Below, one piece after another: positions 39,143 through 48,625 of a stretch of DNA of 64,000 nt. The notes under the pieces were generated by a model, which did not search any database, was not told the DNA's origin, and saw only the letters and a program-made list of their open reading frames with translations. Numbering within the stretch: the stretch's first letter is position 1; the number at the start of each line of letters is the position of its first letter. The translations under genes were made by a program, and so were the position numbers. The stretch comes from CAZRHR01 sp964578885 (GTDB lineage Bacteria; Bacteroidota; Bacteroidia; CAIKAF01), in the NCBI GenBank assembly GCA_964578885.1, contig CAZOEO010000001.1, positions 124,001 to 188,000 of the forward strand, in the 5' to 3' direction.

Positions 39143-42037
39143 TCAATCTTTCAGGATAATTACCGGAACGGAGGAATATCCCGGCACATACAACATGTAT
39201 TGTCCGGAAGAAATGTCGCCCGGCCATTTTAAAAGAATGCCACCGGACAGATAAAAATGGCTTTCTGCTGAAATCTGTCGACCATCCATGGATATCAGAT
39301 AAGGCACTTCCTGGCCTTCGTAGCCTTGAATTTGAACCAATCCCGACGTAGGATTGGGAAATACAAGTACCGTAGATGGTTTGGTGGGTTCCATGGATAA
39401 TGGGAGATACATCATGCCATCGGATTGCGTGGATAAACTCAATAATCCTGCATGGTTGGTGGCGCGAATCGTTGGATAAATCCATTGTCCAATGCCAACA
39501 TTGCCGGGAATGGAAATAGATTGAGGTGAAGTGAGCCCAATGGGAACAAAATCCTGAAGATCGTTCTGACCTGGTGCACTGCCTAAGGCCAGTTCAAGTT
39601 GCGCCAATCCGGAATGAACATCCTGAATACCATTCCAATAGGCCCACCAGGTTCCATGCGCGAGGGTGTCGGCATCCATCGGTCCTCCATCTGCCATATA
39701 GGTGGCCGATAATGGTGGTGTGAAATCCAAATCTATTGACTGAGTGTGCTCCTGTGACCAAAGATCGTGGTGCGAAAGTGACAACACCGAAATTTGTCCT
39801 CCGGGCTGCTGTGGATTGGGATTTGGGTTGTGCAGCCATGCTGCCAATCCCCCTCCAACAGGAATTTGAATGGGTTGATTACATGGCCTTTCTTTAAAAA
39901 TACGCGGGTGAACCACTTCAAGAAGACTGTAATTGGTTTTGAAACTATTCCATCTTCCTGATGGTGGAATGAGAACCTGGTCCTTGGCCAAAACCAACTG
40001 ATCATTCAGCCAAACTTTCACAAGTTGATTTATCGGATCAACCAGAATGTCTAAGTTCATCCAGCCGGTTTGGGGCGTATAATTCATACTAATTAAAGCC
40101 TGACGTCCTGCGGGACTACATCTTGCCAATGTGATTTGTCCGGAATTCAAAATCTCCAAGAGTAAACTGTTTCTGTGATGGGTGTAGTTTAAACTATCTC
40201 CCAATAGATAAATACTGGCATGCCCCAATCCTTGAAGCCGGATTTTAGATCGAAAAACAAAGGCTTGATTCATATCCGGTTTAAAGAAGAAGGCGGTTTG
40301 CGCTTCTGGATATTGGTCAAAGGGTTGAAGTAAACTTTGACCTGTCAGATTCCATGTACCTTGAAGAGGTGCCCAATCGGGATGCAAAGTGGCGCCTACA
40401 CTAAACGTTTCATGAAACATGCCCTGATGTCCGTTGCTACGAAATTCCTGCCCATCCCAACCATCGGCTCGGATGAAGCATTTGGCCGGCCCTTCTGTGA
40501 AAACGGGGTCAATGTCCTGAATATCCGCCCAGAACGTAGAAGTTTGCCAGCCGGTTAAGGGTTGTAGTATCTGCGATTGTGGTGGCGTGGTGTCTGCAGA
40601 TGCCGGGGACTGATGCCACTGAAGTTGAAAACCTGCGCCTTGCACCGCGCAATCACTCCTAAATTCAATGACGGCGTATCCGGAAGTCGCTGCCAATGCT
40701 CCCGGCAGACTGTTTCCGGAAAAATGTCCTAATAATGGAGAGAACTCGTCCTGCCCGTCATATACCCACACTTCATCCCAGCCTGATTCTGTATCGAAAG
40801 ACATAAATTGAAGATTTAGCGGCGCACTGCCCGTACCAATGCGCCAAAGTTTTCTAGTGTCGTTGGGATAAACGGTTCCTGTGGAAGGAAAACTAATCTG
40901 TCCACTCAGCCCCGCCAGATATTGTATGGCAGGATGCTCATTAATGAGTTTATAGTAAGTATCCCAGGGAAAATGAATACCCGGATCTGTATGGGTTTGG
41001 TTTGGAAAGTGCTGATGACCCTTAATACGCGCACAGCTTCCGGGAATTCCCGCCTGATTATAATGGGTGGCTGATGCCCACGACCACCAACTTACTCGAT
41101 GACTGGATATTTGGTTCCGTTGACAAATGCCACGAACCAAACCCGCCGATTTGGAAAGTAAGGTATCTGTAAGCCATGATGGGTTTGATACATAGCCTTC
41201 ATGCTCAATGCCTACGGTATAACTGTTCTCCGAACCCACATGAAACGCCCGATCTCCCTCGGCCACCATTTGGGTAATTTGTCCGTCGGACGAGCGAATC
41301 ACATAATGAGCCGATACATTCGATTGACAATTCATAAACCACGCAATGGTGCCCGCATAGGTTCCTTGGGCAGTATGCACCGTAACAGCAGAAACATCGG
41401 TTCCATTTCTACTGCCCCGGTTGCAGGTGGGGGCCAATTGAACCAGCACGCCCGGATGATCTATCCGCTCTGTGCTGCAATGATCTCGTAAAACATACCA
41501 GAATTCAGCCGGAATCAGATCTTGCACCTGCACGCAAACGCCCGAAAGTTCCTTCCACCAATAGGCCGTTTCATCTAGCCACAAGGCCAGCGGTAGCATA
41601 TGATTGCTTTCGGCCGGAATTTCTGAAAGTAAACTCGCCAGCCAAAGCCATTCTTCGGCGGTTTGTGGCTGGTAAGTTTCCCCCAATGCACGCATGGATA
41701 GGAACCAGGCGCGCATTTCTGTGCTTCCTTCCGAAAGGATATCTGCAGCGGAAAATCCGGATAACTCGGAAAGAACCACTACATTGTCGCGAAGCACGCC
41801 TCGCCCATTTTCTACCAATCCGGTGAATCCGGAGGCCAGGGGCTTGCCATGACACGCTGCGGCATCCTCAGACGGCGGAATCCATTCTCCCCGGCTGGCT
41901 TGCATCGAGACGGCTTCTGCCAGTCCTTCGGGAATGTCCGGAAATTCTGCCTGCAAAGCGTTGCACCACACTTTTACCGGGGATTGGGCATGAATCCACA
42001 TAAGGCCCATCCAGCAAATCGTTACAATCCATTTCAT
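39143..42037 (-). CDS. Large secreted N-acetylmuramoyl-L-alanine amidase with T9SS signal
   Basis: 964 residues with a signal peptide (to WIHAQ, 18). After an uncharacterised helical region an amidase_2 domain spans about 195-365. VTVHTAQGTY gives zinc His221, VGIEHEGY the catalytic Glu278, and GHQHFPNQTHTDPG gives His341 and Asp351. A CUB-like beta-sandwich follows (GWDEVWVYDGQDEFSPLLG), then a region resembling a laminin-type lectin fold (about 580-740). Repeats and a type A T9SS signal close the protein (VLVFPNPTSGLVQI, ISSGQYMLYV). It should cleave peptidoglycan outside the cell, aimed at other bacteria or wall debris. It is far longer than AmpD/AmiD-type housekeeping amidases. Confidence 0.85.
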   Translation of the reverse strand: MKWIVTICWMGLMWIHAQSPVKVWCNALQAEFPDIPEGLAEAVSMQASRGEWIPPSEDAAACHGKPLASGFTGLVENGRGVLRDNVVVLSELSGFSAADILSEGSTEMRAWFLSMRALGETYQPQTAEEWLWLASLLSEIPAESNHMLPLALWLDETAYWWKELSGVCVQVQDLIPAEFWYVLRDHCSTERIDHPGVLVQLAPTCNRGSRNGTDVSAVTVHTAQGTYAGTIAWFMNCQSNVSAHYVIRSSDGQITQMVAEGDRAFHVGSENSYTVGIEHEGYVSNPSWLTDTLLSKSAGLVRGICQRNQISSHRVSWWSWASATHYNQAGIPGSCARIKGHQHFPNQTHTDPGIHFPWDTYYKLINEHPAIQYLAGLSGQISFPSTGTVYPNDTRKLWRIGTGSAPLNLQFMSFDTESGWDEVWVYDGQDEFSPLLGHFSGNSLPGALAATSGYAVIEFRSDCAVQGAGFQLQWHQSPASADTTPPQSQILQPLTGWQTSTFWADIQDIDPVFTEGPAKCFIRADGWDGQEFRSNGHQGMFHETFSVGATLHPDWAPLQGTWNLTGQSLLQPFDQYPEAQTAFFFKPDMNQAFVFRSKIRLQGLGHASIYLLGDSLNYTHHRNSLLLEILNSGQITLARCSPAGRQALISMNYTPQTGWMNLDILVDPINQLVKVWLNDQLVLAKDQVLIPPSGRWNSFKTNYSLLEVVHPRIFKERPCNQPIQIPVGGGLAAWLHNPNPNPQQPGGQISVLSLSHHDLWSQEHTQSIDLDFTPPLSATYMADGGPMDADTLAHGTWWAYWNGIQDVHSGLAQLELALGSAPGQNDLQDFVPIGLTSPQSISIPGNVGIGQWIYPTIRATNHAGLLSLSTQSDGMMYLPLSMEPTKPSTVLVFPNPTSGLVQIQGYEGQEVPYLISMDGRQISAESHFYLSGGILLKWPGDISSGQYMLYVPGYSSVPVIILKD

Positions 42038-42186
42038 TTTTTTTCCTGCAACTTACGCCGCCTTCAAGGCCTTATCCGGCAATTAAACGGATATAAACGT
42101 TTAAAATCGGCTAGCAGAAAAAATGGACGGATGTCGTTTTTCCTTTTTACATGATGGCCACAGGAAAAAGTGGGGAAACGAACGGT

Positions 42187-44091
42187 TTATCTTTTGGGAT
42201 AACGAACAACAAAGTTCAGGTTTTTCTGGGTGCTGCCCTTTTCCGGCAACGCAATCTGCCAGGTAATCACACCTGTCATTTTTTCATGCTGCCCACCGGA
42301 AAGTTGTTCTATCACCACTTCTTCCTGAGTTTGTGTAGCGATTGGAACCTGGTCTTTCAATACCAACTGAATGGGTGTAGACCTATTGTTCCGCAAGGTG
42401 TAGAGATACTGGTAATCCTGACGGGCTTGCTGACTTAGAAAAACTTTTGCGTTTGTTTTCTGGGCCACCTGGCGACTCACAAAAACCGAGGGATCCGGTC
42501 CTAATGAAATGCGGAATGTATCTCCCATGGTGAGTGGATCAAAGTAAATTTCTCCGTTGAAACTCTGCTGTATGGCTATTCTGGCTTTTCCGGGTAATAA
42601 ATTCAGCTTTTGCCATTGCTCCAATTCTGCGGTTAAATAGACTTCCGGACGAACTCCCGGAGCGGCAAAGTGCACATATCTGGCCGGGTGTGAAGCACTT
42701 TTCAGACTTACTTCATGGTTTTGGCCGTCTGATGGTATGTCGGTTTTTTCTTTTACTTCAAAGGTTACAAAAGGTGGTTCAGGCGTTTCTGCTGGTGGTT
42801 GTAAATCCATGGCAGCCATGTCGTTCGTTCTTTCTCCACGCATGGGCATGGCACTGGCACGGTCTTGCCTTGCACCTTCACTTTTCTTTCTGCTGAAAGC
42901 ACTACTTACCTCGGCTTCGGCCAATATTGTTTGTTCCAACATACGCCCTGCGGGCTGCATCTGATGATATGCCAATGCCTCTACTTCCGGCTGAATGTAC
43001 ACCTGCGACATGACGTTCTCATAGCCCACGGAGTTTGCCTCTAACTGATAATATCCGGGAGTGAGTCCTCTGAAATACAACGTTCCCGTGGCGTCCGTAG
43101 ACCCACCAGCCACCAGTTTGTTGTTTTGTGTCAGCCGGACAGAAACAAAAGGCAGTGGCTGCTTTTCCTGATCAATAAGTACAACGCGCATTTTTCCTTC
43201 TGCTAAAGAAGGAGTCGGAATAGGGTAGGGTTTTGGCTGACCGACCACCCAAGGTTTCATTTCCGGCAAACCTCTTGTTTCACTGGGTGCTCCCGAAGTG
43301 ACCGTTAGTTCTATCTGCTTCCAATCTTCGCCGGTGGTTTGGTACACCTGTGCATAATAATCGATGTCTATGGGTTGATCCAGTTCCTGAACACGGAATC
43401 GATACACTGGATTCCAACCGGCATTATTCACCACATAAGTTAGGCCACATTGGAATTTTCCCGCTTTTGTGGTTCTCACTTTCACCAATAAGGATGAGGA
43501 CGGCCTTTGCAGGGTTTCAGCTCGTTCCTGTATTTTTCCAGACCATTCCAATCCTTTTTTCTGCAGAATCGTTATTTGTCTTTCTAACTGAATTTGCTTC
43601 TGCGCGATGCTCAAGAGCCGCTGGCGGTAATAATCGGCCATTTCACGGATATCTACCATTTTGGCGCCTTGTTCATCGCCATACAGACGCGCATTGTCTA
43701 TCAGCAGTTTTCGCTCCATATCCAAGACCTGTTTTTCGGCTTGTAGCAAAGCCAGGCTTTCTTCTACTCGCTTTAAACTATCTTCCATTTTCATGAAAGA
43801 CGCAGATTTTCTGAAGCTTAATCCATCTTGACTTTTCACCTGAAAGGAAAGTACGTCCAACCCTTCTTTCGGCTTTAAGCTGATGCCGGAGGCGTCTAGA
43901 CCGAAGGGCAGCGATTCAATTAATAGCACGGAGTTTCCCGAAGGAAGTTGGGCACTGAATTCTCGGGTCACTTCTGCTCCTTTAAAAAAAACAGTAACGG
44001 CTTTCAGGACGGAAGCGGTTTTAATGGTGTCGGATTGCGCTTGTACCGATAATAGCAGGGCACCAAGGCAAAAGGAAACGAATTTTTTCAT
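42187..44091 (-). CDS. DUF4139/mucoidy-inhibitor-A-like secreted protein with inserted carboxypeptidase-regulatory domain
   Basis: 634 residues with a signal peptide (to SVQAQ). An N-terminal DUF4140 domain (AVTVFFKGAEVTREF) is followed by a coiled coil of about 100 residues and then the DUF4139 beta domain, with YVVNNAGWNPVYRFRV and TGEDWKQIELTVTSG. Inside it, at about 300-370, sits a carboxypeptidase-regulatory-like insert (RVVLIDQEKQPLPFVSVRLT, GYYQLEANSVGYE). A low-complexity stretch rich in Met, Arg and Ala comes next. The rest of DUF4139 resumes and ends NFVVRYPKR. MuiA-like proteins are widespread and poorly understood. Outer-envelope location is likely. Confidence 0.82.
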   Translation of the reverse strand: MKKFVSFCLGALLLSVQAQSDTIKTASVLKAVTVFFKGAEVTREFSAQLPSGNSVLLIESLPFGLDASGISLKPKEGLDVLSFQVKSQDGLSFRKSASFMKMEDSLKRVEESLALLQAEKQVLDMERKLLIDNARLYGDEQGAKMVDIREMADYYRQRLLSIAQKQIQLERQITILQKKGLEWSGKIQERAETLQRPSSSLLVKVRTTKAGKFQCGLTYVVNNAGWNPVYRFRVQELDQPIDIDYYAQVYQTTGEDWKQIELTVTSGAPSETRGLPEMKPWVVGQPKPYPIPTPSLAEGKMRVVLIDQEKQPLPFVSVRLTQNNKLVAGGSTDATGTLYFRGLTPGYYQLEANSVGYENVMSQVYIQPEVEALAYHQMQPAGRMLEQTILAEAEVSSAFSRKKSEGARQDRASAMPMRGERTNDMAAMDLQPPAETPEPPFVTFEVKEKTDIPSDGQNHEVSLKSASHPARYVHFAAPGVRPEVYLTAELEQWQKLNLLPGKARIAIQQSFNGEIYFDPLTMGDTFRISLGPDPSVFVSRQVAQKTNAKVFLSQQARQDYQYLYTLRNNRSTPIQLVLKDQVPIATQTQEEVVIEQLSGGQHEKMTGVITWQIALPEKGSTQKNLNFVVRYPKR

Positions 44092-44127
44092 AAGATGTTG
44101 GTAAAATGACGACCGGACAGGCCATGT

Positions 44128-46563
44128 TTAGTAGTACGTGTAAGTGGCCTCCGGGTTCAATTGGAGGTAACTTTTTAGTGCTTTTTCTTTGATTCCGGTA
44201 TTGATGGCCCCCAAATAGCGAAGCGGAAGTCCCGTGAGTGGTTTCAATTGTTTTACAGGTAATCCTGAAATATCCAGCCATTCCAGGTGAGCCAATCGCT
44301 CTATTCCGTCCAGACGCTTCACTTTCGTGAGGGAAACATCCAGTTTTTGTAAATGAATAAACACCTGAACGGAACTAAGCTCTGCCAACGCCGTTCGGTG
44401 TAAAATTAAGGTTTCCAATTGTCGGGAATACCGAAGCGGATAAACGGTTTGAACCGGATTTTGAGACAAATCTGCATAAATGATATTTGTAAGTCCCTCT
44501 AGCTCAGAAAAATCAGATTGTCCAACCGCAATTAATTCTATATGTTGAAGTTTCCTCAGTTGCCGAAGGGGATGTAAATGCGGCAGGCTAATGCCTGAAA
44601 CACTGATTTTTTCAAGGGCTTCAATGGCATGAAGCCGCTGTGGATTGATTTCACTGGCGCCAATATGTTGCAAAAAAATCGACTTCCAGATCGGAGGCAA
44701 GCTGTCCCACCAAGTGGTAAGCGCCTCTGTATGCCAAAGGATTTGAAGCTTTCCCTGAAACGCCATCAGTGAATCATGTGGATAGCCTTCTGCTTCCAGT
44801 CCTGTTAAACTTTTCATGTGTTGAAGGACCGGAATGTTGTATAAAGGCGTTTGGTTGGCATGTAACTCCCGAAGACGCACAAGGGGGCGAATGTCTGTAA
44901 GAGAAAGTCCCGGAACCTGATTGGCATGAAGCACTTCCAATCCCACCAGCCCTAATAAGGGTGAAAAGTCCTGAATGGCATTTCCGGAAATGTCTAAAAA
45001 GCGAAGCGCTGGAAGGTACTTCAGGGGCTGGAGATCTGTAAAACTTTCGTTGGGAATGCGGAGTGACTGTAAACGTAGCAGCGCATGAAGCGCTTCGGTT
45101 CCCGGTAAGCCTGCGGGGCCCAGCAACGGCTCGTGCCGGCGAAAAACTTGTTGCCACGTATCTGGTAAATTCACCCACCAGGTTTTGAGTTGTTCCGTCC
45201 CAAAAACAATCAACGCAGCTGGCATTTTTCGAATCATGTCCTGTACATGACTGATTTCCAGTGTAGCACCGTCACAGAATACAATTTTCAAATGGGATAA
45301 ACTCAACAACGGACTCAAGTCGCGAACTTTGGTTTTTTCAATATGAAGTTCCACCAACTGCGCGTATTCTTTTAATCCGGAAAGTGATTCCAGGTTCGAT
45401 TCAGACGCGTGTAAAACCCGGAGCTCAGGGTAGGAGGGTAGTGAAAATGGTACAGACCAGGTACAATGATTTAAATGAAGTTCTTGTAAATGTGGTGCAT
45501 TTGGCCACTTTACGGGTGTTGTAAAACGATTGAAAGACAAATCCAATTTTTCTAATTCAGGTAGGGCTGGAAAGTCCGACCAGATTTCATTTTTCAGCGA
45601 TTGAATAATCAACGTTTTAAGCCCGGGAAGATATTGCAGGGCCTGAATGTGCTCCAATCGGGTATGGGAAAGGGCTAAAATTTGCAGGCGATTCAAATTC
45701 CTGAGCCCATCTACATTGGTAATGCCGGTACCGGAAAGATTCAGGTATCGCAAACGCGTAAATCGGGAAAGCGGTTCAGTTTGTTTTAGCCAGGTTTCTC
45801 CTGAAAAATTCAGGGAATCCATTTTTAGCCACCGGGCAATTCCCGGCCCAATCCATTGTGCCTCTAATTTAATTTTCTGGCCGGCCACCTCGTAACGGTT
45901 CCCGGGTTTGGCCAATGAATCTATGGTTAAAATGTCGGATAACCGGCCCACTCCAGAAGGAAGAAGAATGGTTTGACCCAGTTTTTTTTTCCAATCCAAA
46001 GGCAAGGTACTCCACCAGTTCGTTAATTCATCGTTGGTTTCCAGCGGATGTGTGTACATGCTGGCAATTTTCAAATCCTGATTTTCAACATCTACATCAA
46101 TTTCGATGAACCTGGGACCATTCAATTGGGTTTTCACCCCGTCTATGCCCGTTCCTTCCATTTTTCGTTGTAGAAAAACCATGAAAAAGGGTTTTCCAGA
46201 TGGTTTTACTTCCAGTGAAATGTTTTCTACACGCAACTGGAACGTTATGTGGGTGTAAAAAAAATCGACATCACGTAAATAGGCCGTTACATCTTTGTAA
46301 GTAACGGCTTTTCTTCCAGGTACCAGATCGTCTTCGATTTGAACCTGCGCGTCTTTAAACATGCGGGTATATGTTTCCCGAATCAGAATGTCTTTGTCTT
46401 CGGCAGGCGTAGAATCGTTGCCTAGTAAATTGAGTGTATATTCAAGAAATCCAACCAGCGAACGTACCTGGGGTTCCCATTTTTGCATAGAAACCTGGTC
46501 TTTTTGTGCGTTCAGCGTTAAAAAACAGCTCCAAACGCCAATCAAAAGCCAACGCGCGTTCAT
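44128..46563 (-). CDS. Secreted three-block leucine-rich-repeat protein
   Basis: 811 residues with a signal peptide (to LTLNAQ, 20). Residues 30-175 form an alpha/beta domain that resembles the product of 47387-47965. Three LRR blocks follow (about 235-450, 485-610, 640-805) with repeats of the LxxLxLSxTxIxxLxxL type. Each is preceded by the same module: LTNWWSTLPLDWKKKL at 180-195, LKTWWVNLPDTWQQVF at 459-474 and LTTWWDSLPPIWKSIF at 616-630. The blocks end in a similar cap (MPAALIVF; QGKLQILW; NPEATYTY). No T9SS signal or anchor is seen. It starts in a four-base overlap with the gene before it. Likely a protein-binding scaffold; partner unknown. Confidence 0.8.
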   Translation of the reverse strand: MNARWLLIGVWSCFLTLNAQKDQVSMQKWEPQVRSLVGFLEYTLNLLGNDSTPAEDKDILIRETYTRMFKDAQVQIEDDLVPGRKAVTYKDVTAYLRDVDFFYTHITFQLRVENISLEVKPSGKPFFMVFLQRKMEGTGIDGVKTQLNGPRFIEIDVDVENQDLKIASMYTHPLETNDELTNWWSTLPLDWKKKLGQTILLPSGVGRLSDILTIDSLAKPGNRYEVAGQKIKLEAQWIGPGIARWLKMDSLNFSGETWLKQTEPLSRFTRLRYLNLSGTGITNVDGLRNLNRLQILALSHTRLEHIQALQYLPGLKTLIIQSLKNEIWSDFPALPELEKLDLSFNRFTTPVKWPNAPHLQELHLNHCTWSVPFSLPSYPELRVLHASESNLESLSGLKEYAQLVELHIEKTKVRDLSPLLSLSHLKIVFCDGATLEISHVQDMIRKMPAALIVFGTEQLKTWWVNLPDTWQQVFRRHEPLLGPAGLPGTEALHALLRLQSLRIPNESFTDLQPLKYLPALRFLDISGNAIQDFSPLLGLVGLEVLHANQVPGLSLTDIRPLVRLRELHANQTPLYNIPVLQHMKSLTGLEAEGYPHDSLMAFQGKLQILWHTEALTTWWDSLPPIWKSIFLQHIGASEINPQRLHAIEALEKISVSGISLPHLHPLRQLRKLQHIELIAVGQSDFSELEGLTNIIYADLSQNPVQTVYPLRYSRQLETLILHRTALAELSSVQVFIHLQKLDVSLTKVKRLDGIERLAHLEWLDISGLPVKQLKPLTGLPLRYLGAINTGIKEKALKSYLQLNPEATYTYY

Positions 46564-47387
46564 GGGGTTTCAAGGGTTTCGAGAAAATGTGGCGCCGCTG
46601 AGGGTGCACAGGTCGCGAGCTTGGAGATGAGCCAGCCACTGTTTTCTCCCGGGCGTACCAATTGCGCAATGCGGAAATAGTATCCGGGAATTTGAAAACA
46701 ATGAAATTTCACCCCCAAAATGGTTTGAAAACGTGCTTTTTTTCTTTTTATTTCCCAAAGTAAAATGGACAACTGATTTGGAATAAATTCATTCTCAACG
46801 TATGGACGCATTTTACCCGGATCTTCAAAGGCCCTTCGCAAGGTCATAAACTCCAATTCATGACTCAGTGGATGCATAAAGGGAAGAAGTTTATTGGTAT
46901 CAGAGGCGAAGTGTTGTTGAAAAACGGGGGCAAAGGCCGCCGAAATCACCCATTTCGATCCGATATTTTCTTCCTGTAAACTGAGAATCAGGGTTACTTT
47001 TTCCTGTAAACCATCGATTTCGAAAGCGGTAAGCACTTCTGCGTAGAAAAGGCCACCATGCAAAGACAGGTAATAGGGAGCGTCCTGTACTCGTTCAATA
47101 AAGCTTTTTCGGATTGGCGCAGGAATATTCGACTGCTGGTCGAAAAGCATGGGTAAAAAAAGTTGCCTGAGTTTAGGGCTTCTGTAGTCTTTATGGTCGG
47201 GATACAGTCGGTCGCCGGATGGTTTTTCTTCTCCGTTGAATCGTCTGAAAAACTGATTCATTTGCTTGTTGGAAAGCAATAGTTCCCTTTCTTTCGCAAA
47301 GTCGGTTCCAAGATCTTGCGCGAAGGAAGAAACCGCCAGAAGAACACTTCCCAAGGCCAGCCACTGTCTGATGCCCCAAGTAATCAT
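46560..47387 (-). CDS. Secreted protein of unknown function, second-last in LRR operon
   Basis: 275 residues with a clear signal peptide (MITWGIRQWLALGSVLLAVSSFA). The N-terminal mature part has NKQMNQFFRRFNGEE. The rest alternates strands and helices (YYLSLHGGLFYAEVLTAF, VTLILSLQEENIGSKWVI, ILGVKFHCFQIPGYYF), which suggests one compact alpha/beta domain. I recognise no catalytic motif. It overlaps the LRR gene by four bases and shares one base with the stop of the preceding gene, so it belongs to the same translationally coupled operon and presumably the same envelope compartment. Confidence 0.7.
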   Translation of the reverse strand: MITWGIRQWLALGSVLLAVSSFAQDLGTDFAKERELLLSNKQMNQFFRRFNGEEKPSGDRLYPDHKDYRSPKLRQLFLPMLFDQQSNIPAPIRKSFIERVQDAPYYLSLHGGLFYAEVLTAFEIDGLQEKVTLILSLQEENIGSKWVISAAFAPVFQQHFASDTNKLLPFMHPLSHELEFMTLRRAFEDPGKMRPYVENEFIPNQLSILLWEIKRKKARFQTILGVKFHCFQIPGYYFRIAQLVRPGENSGWLISKLATCAPSAAPHFLETLETP

Positions 47388-47965
47388 TACCTACTGGTAT
47401 GTGCCACTCTGATGTCTCCCAGCAAAACATCCCAAAAATCGACTACCCGGCCACTGATTTGAGTTTGTTTGCGTTGCACGTAGATGGTAATGTCTTTTTT
47501 GGTGGTGTCTTCGTACTTCAGACCTTCTTTGGTGGTGCCGGAAAATTTTTGAAAAATAGTAATGACACCAACAAATTTCCCATCTGGTTGTAGCTCAAGA
47601 TCAGATATATATTGAATATTGTACCATTCAATTTTTACCTTTTCGTAGTTCAGCGCCATCACATGATTGAAGTAGGGACGTACGCCGAAATATTTAATTT
47701 CAGTTCTGTTCAAGGAAGACACCCCAATTTGTGCGCCGTCGGAAAATAGCTCTACGGCACGGTCGATGACGCGTTGGGCTTCAGAAAACGCAGTGGATTT
47801 ATTTCCTACGATGCTGATATACTTACTCAGGTCGCGCACTTTTTCCATGGCGAGCGAGTCGATGGCTTTTTTCCTTTCAGGGGAAATGGATTCCTGCGGT
47901 TGGTTTTGGCTCCAAACCAGGGAAAAACTCAGCAGGAAGAAGGCCAAAAGGACAGGTGTTTTCAT
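47387..47965 (-). CDS. Secreted protein with domain shared across the LRR operon
   Basis: 192 residues with a signal peptide (to VWSQ, 20). The mature part is a single domain of about 145 residues. It has two helices (LSKYISIVGN, EAQRVIDRAVELF), then strands VKIEWYNIQYISDLEL, FVGVITIFQKFSG and KDITIYVQRKQ, ending in FWDVLLGDIRV. The pattern of helices followed by a curved sheet is NTF2-like. Read side by side it matches the N-terminal domain of the LRR protein and the C-terminal domain of the lipoprotein encoded upstream. It overlaps both neighbours (four bases and one base). Function unknown. Confidence 0.7.
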   Translation of the reverse strand: MKTPVLLAFFLLSFSLVWSQNQPQESISPERKKAIDSLAMEKVRDLSKYISIVGNKSTAFSEAQRVIDRAVELFSDGAQIGVSSLNRTEIKYFGVRPYFNHVMALNYEKVKIEWYNIQYISDLELQPDGKFVGVITIFQKFSGTTKEGLKYEDTTKKDITIYVQRKQTQISGRVVDFWDVLLGDIRVAHTSR

Positions 47966-48597
47966 TTTTTGCGAAGTTCTAGTTCAGTAATTTTGCCGGC
48001 GGCATTGAAAACCATATTTTCCACTTTGGGATCGTACCGTCTTTGGTCTTTGATATAATCCAGGTACCTGCGTATGGTTAAGGGTCTGTCGTAGTCTTTG
48101 ATGGCACCATTGTTGGAAATTACAATAAGAACCGGCGTCATATCACCCGCAAAATAGGTGAGTACTTCATCGATTAAGGCGTTGGCCGTGTTTGGGTCTG
48201 TAGCGGTGGCAATGCGTTTAAAATAGTCGAGAAGTTTGGGACTTAGGCCATTCATTTTTTCATTTTGGGCTGCTTCTGCGGCTCTTTTGGCTTCTTCTTG
48301 TTGTCTGGCCCATTCTTGCTGCCGGCGCTCTTCTTTCAGTTTTTCTTCCACCTGAGCCAGTAGAGGTTGAAGTTCTTCTTCCGGTAAACCCATGGCTTTT
48401 ACTTCTTGTAAGACCTGTTCTTTTTCAGAAAGGGTCATGGTGGTGCTGGTTAAAATGCCTCGCAGCATGGTTTTGGCTCGCTCTACTTGTTTATTTCTAG
48501 CGGCGAGTGCTTCCATTTCTGCCTTTTTTTTAGATTGGCAGGCAGGAAAAGTTGAAATAAGCGACAGGCTTAATACCAATAACAGAAGATTACGCAT
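47962..48597 (-). CDS. Putative lipoprotein, first gene of the LRR operon
   Basis: 211 residues from the ATG at 48597, which gives the signal peptide and lies just downstream of a -7 box; earlier in-frame ATGs would precede or straddle the expected transcript start. Cys20 (STFPAC) is a plausible but imperfect lipobox. Residues 22-112 are charged and helical (KLKEERRQQEWARQQEEAKR), probably a coiled coil. Residues 118-208 form a small domain (LLDYFKRIATATDPNTANAL, VLTYFAGDM, MVFNAAGKITELEL) resembling the one encoded by the next gene. It may anchor the other operon products to a membrane; that is inference. Confidence 0.7.
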   Translation of the reverse strand: MRNLLLLVLSLSLISTFPACQSKKKAEMEALAARNKQVERAKTMLRGILTSTTMTLSEKEQVLQEVKAMGLPEEELQPLLAQVEEKLKEERRQQEWARQQEEAKRAAEAAQNEKMNGLSPKLLDYFKRIATATDPNTANALIDEVLTYFAGDMTPVLIVISNNGAIKDYDRPLTIRRYLDYIKDQRRYDPKVENMVFNAAGKITELELRKK

Positions 48598-48625
48598 AGG
48601 AAAATTAATGTCCTTCATCCAGCTG

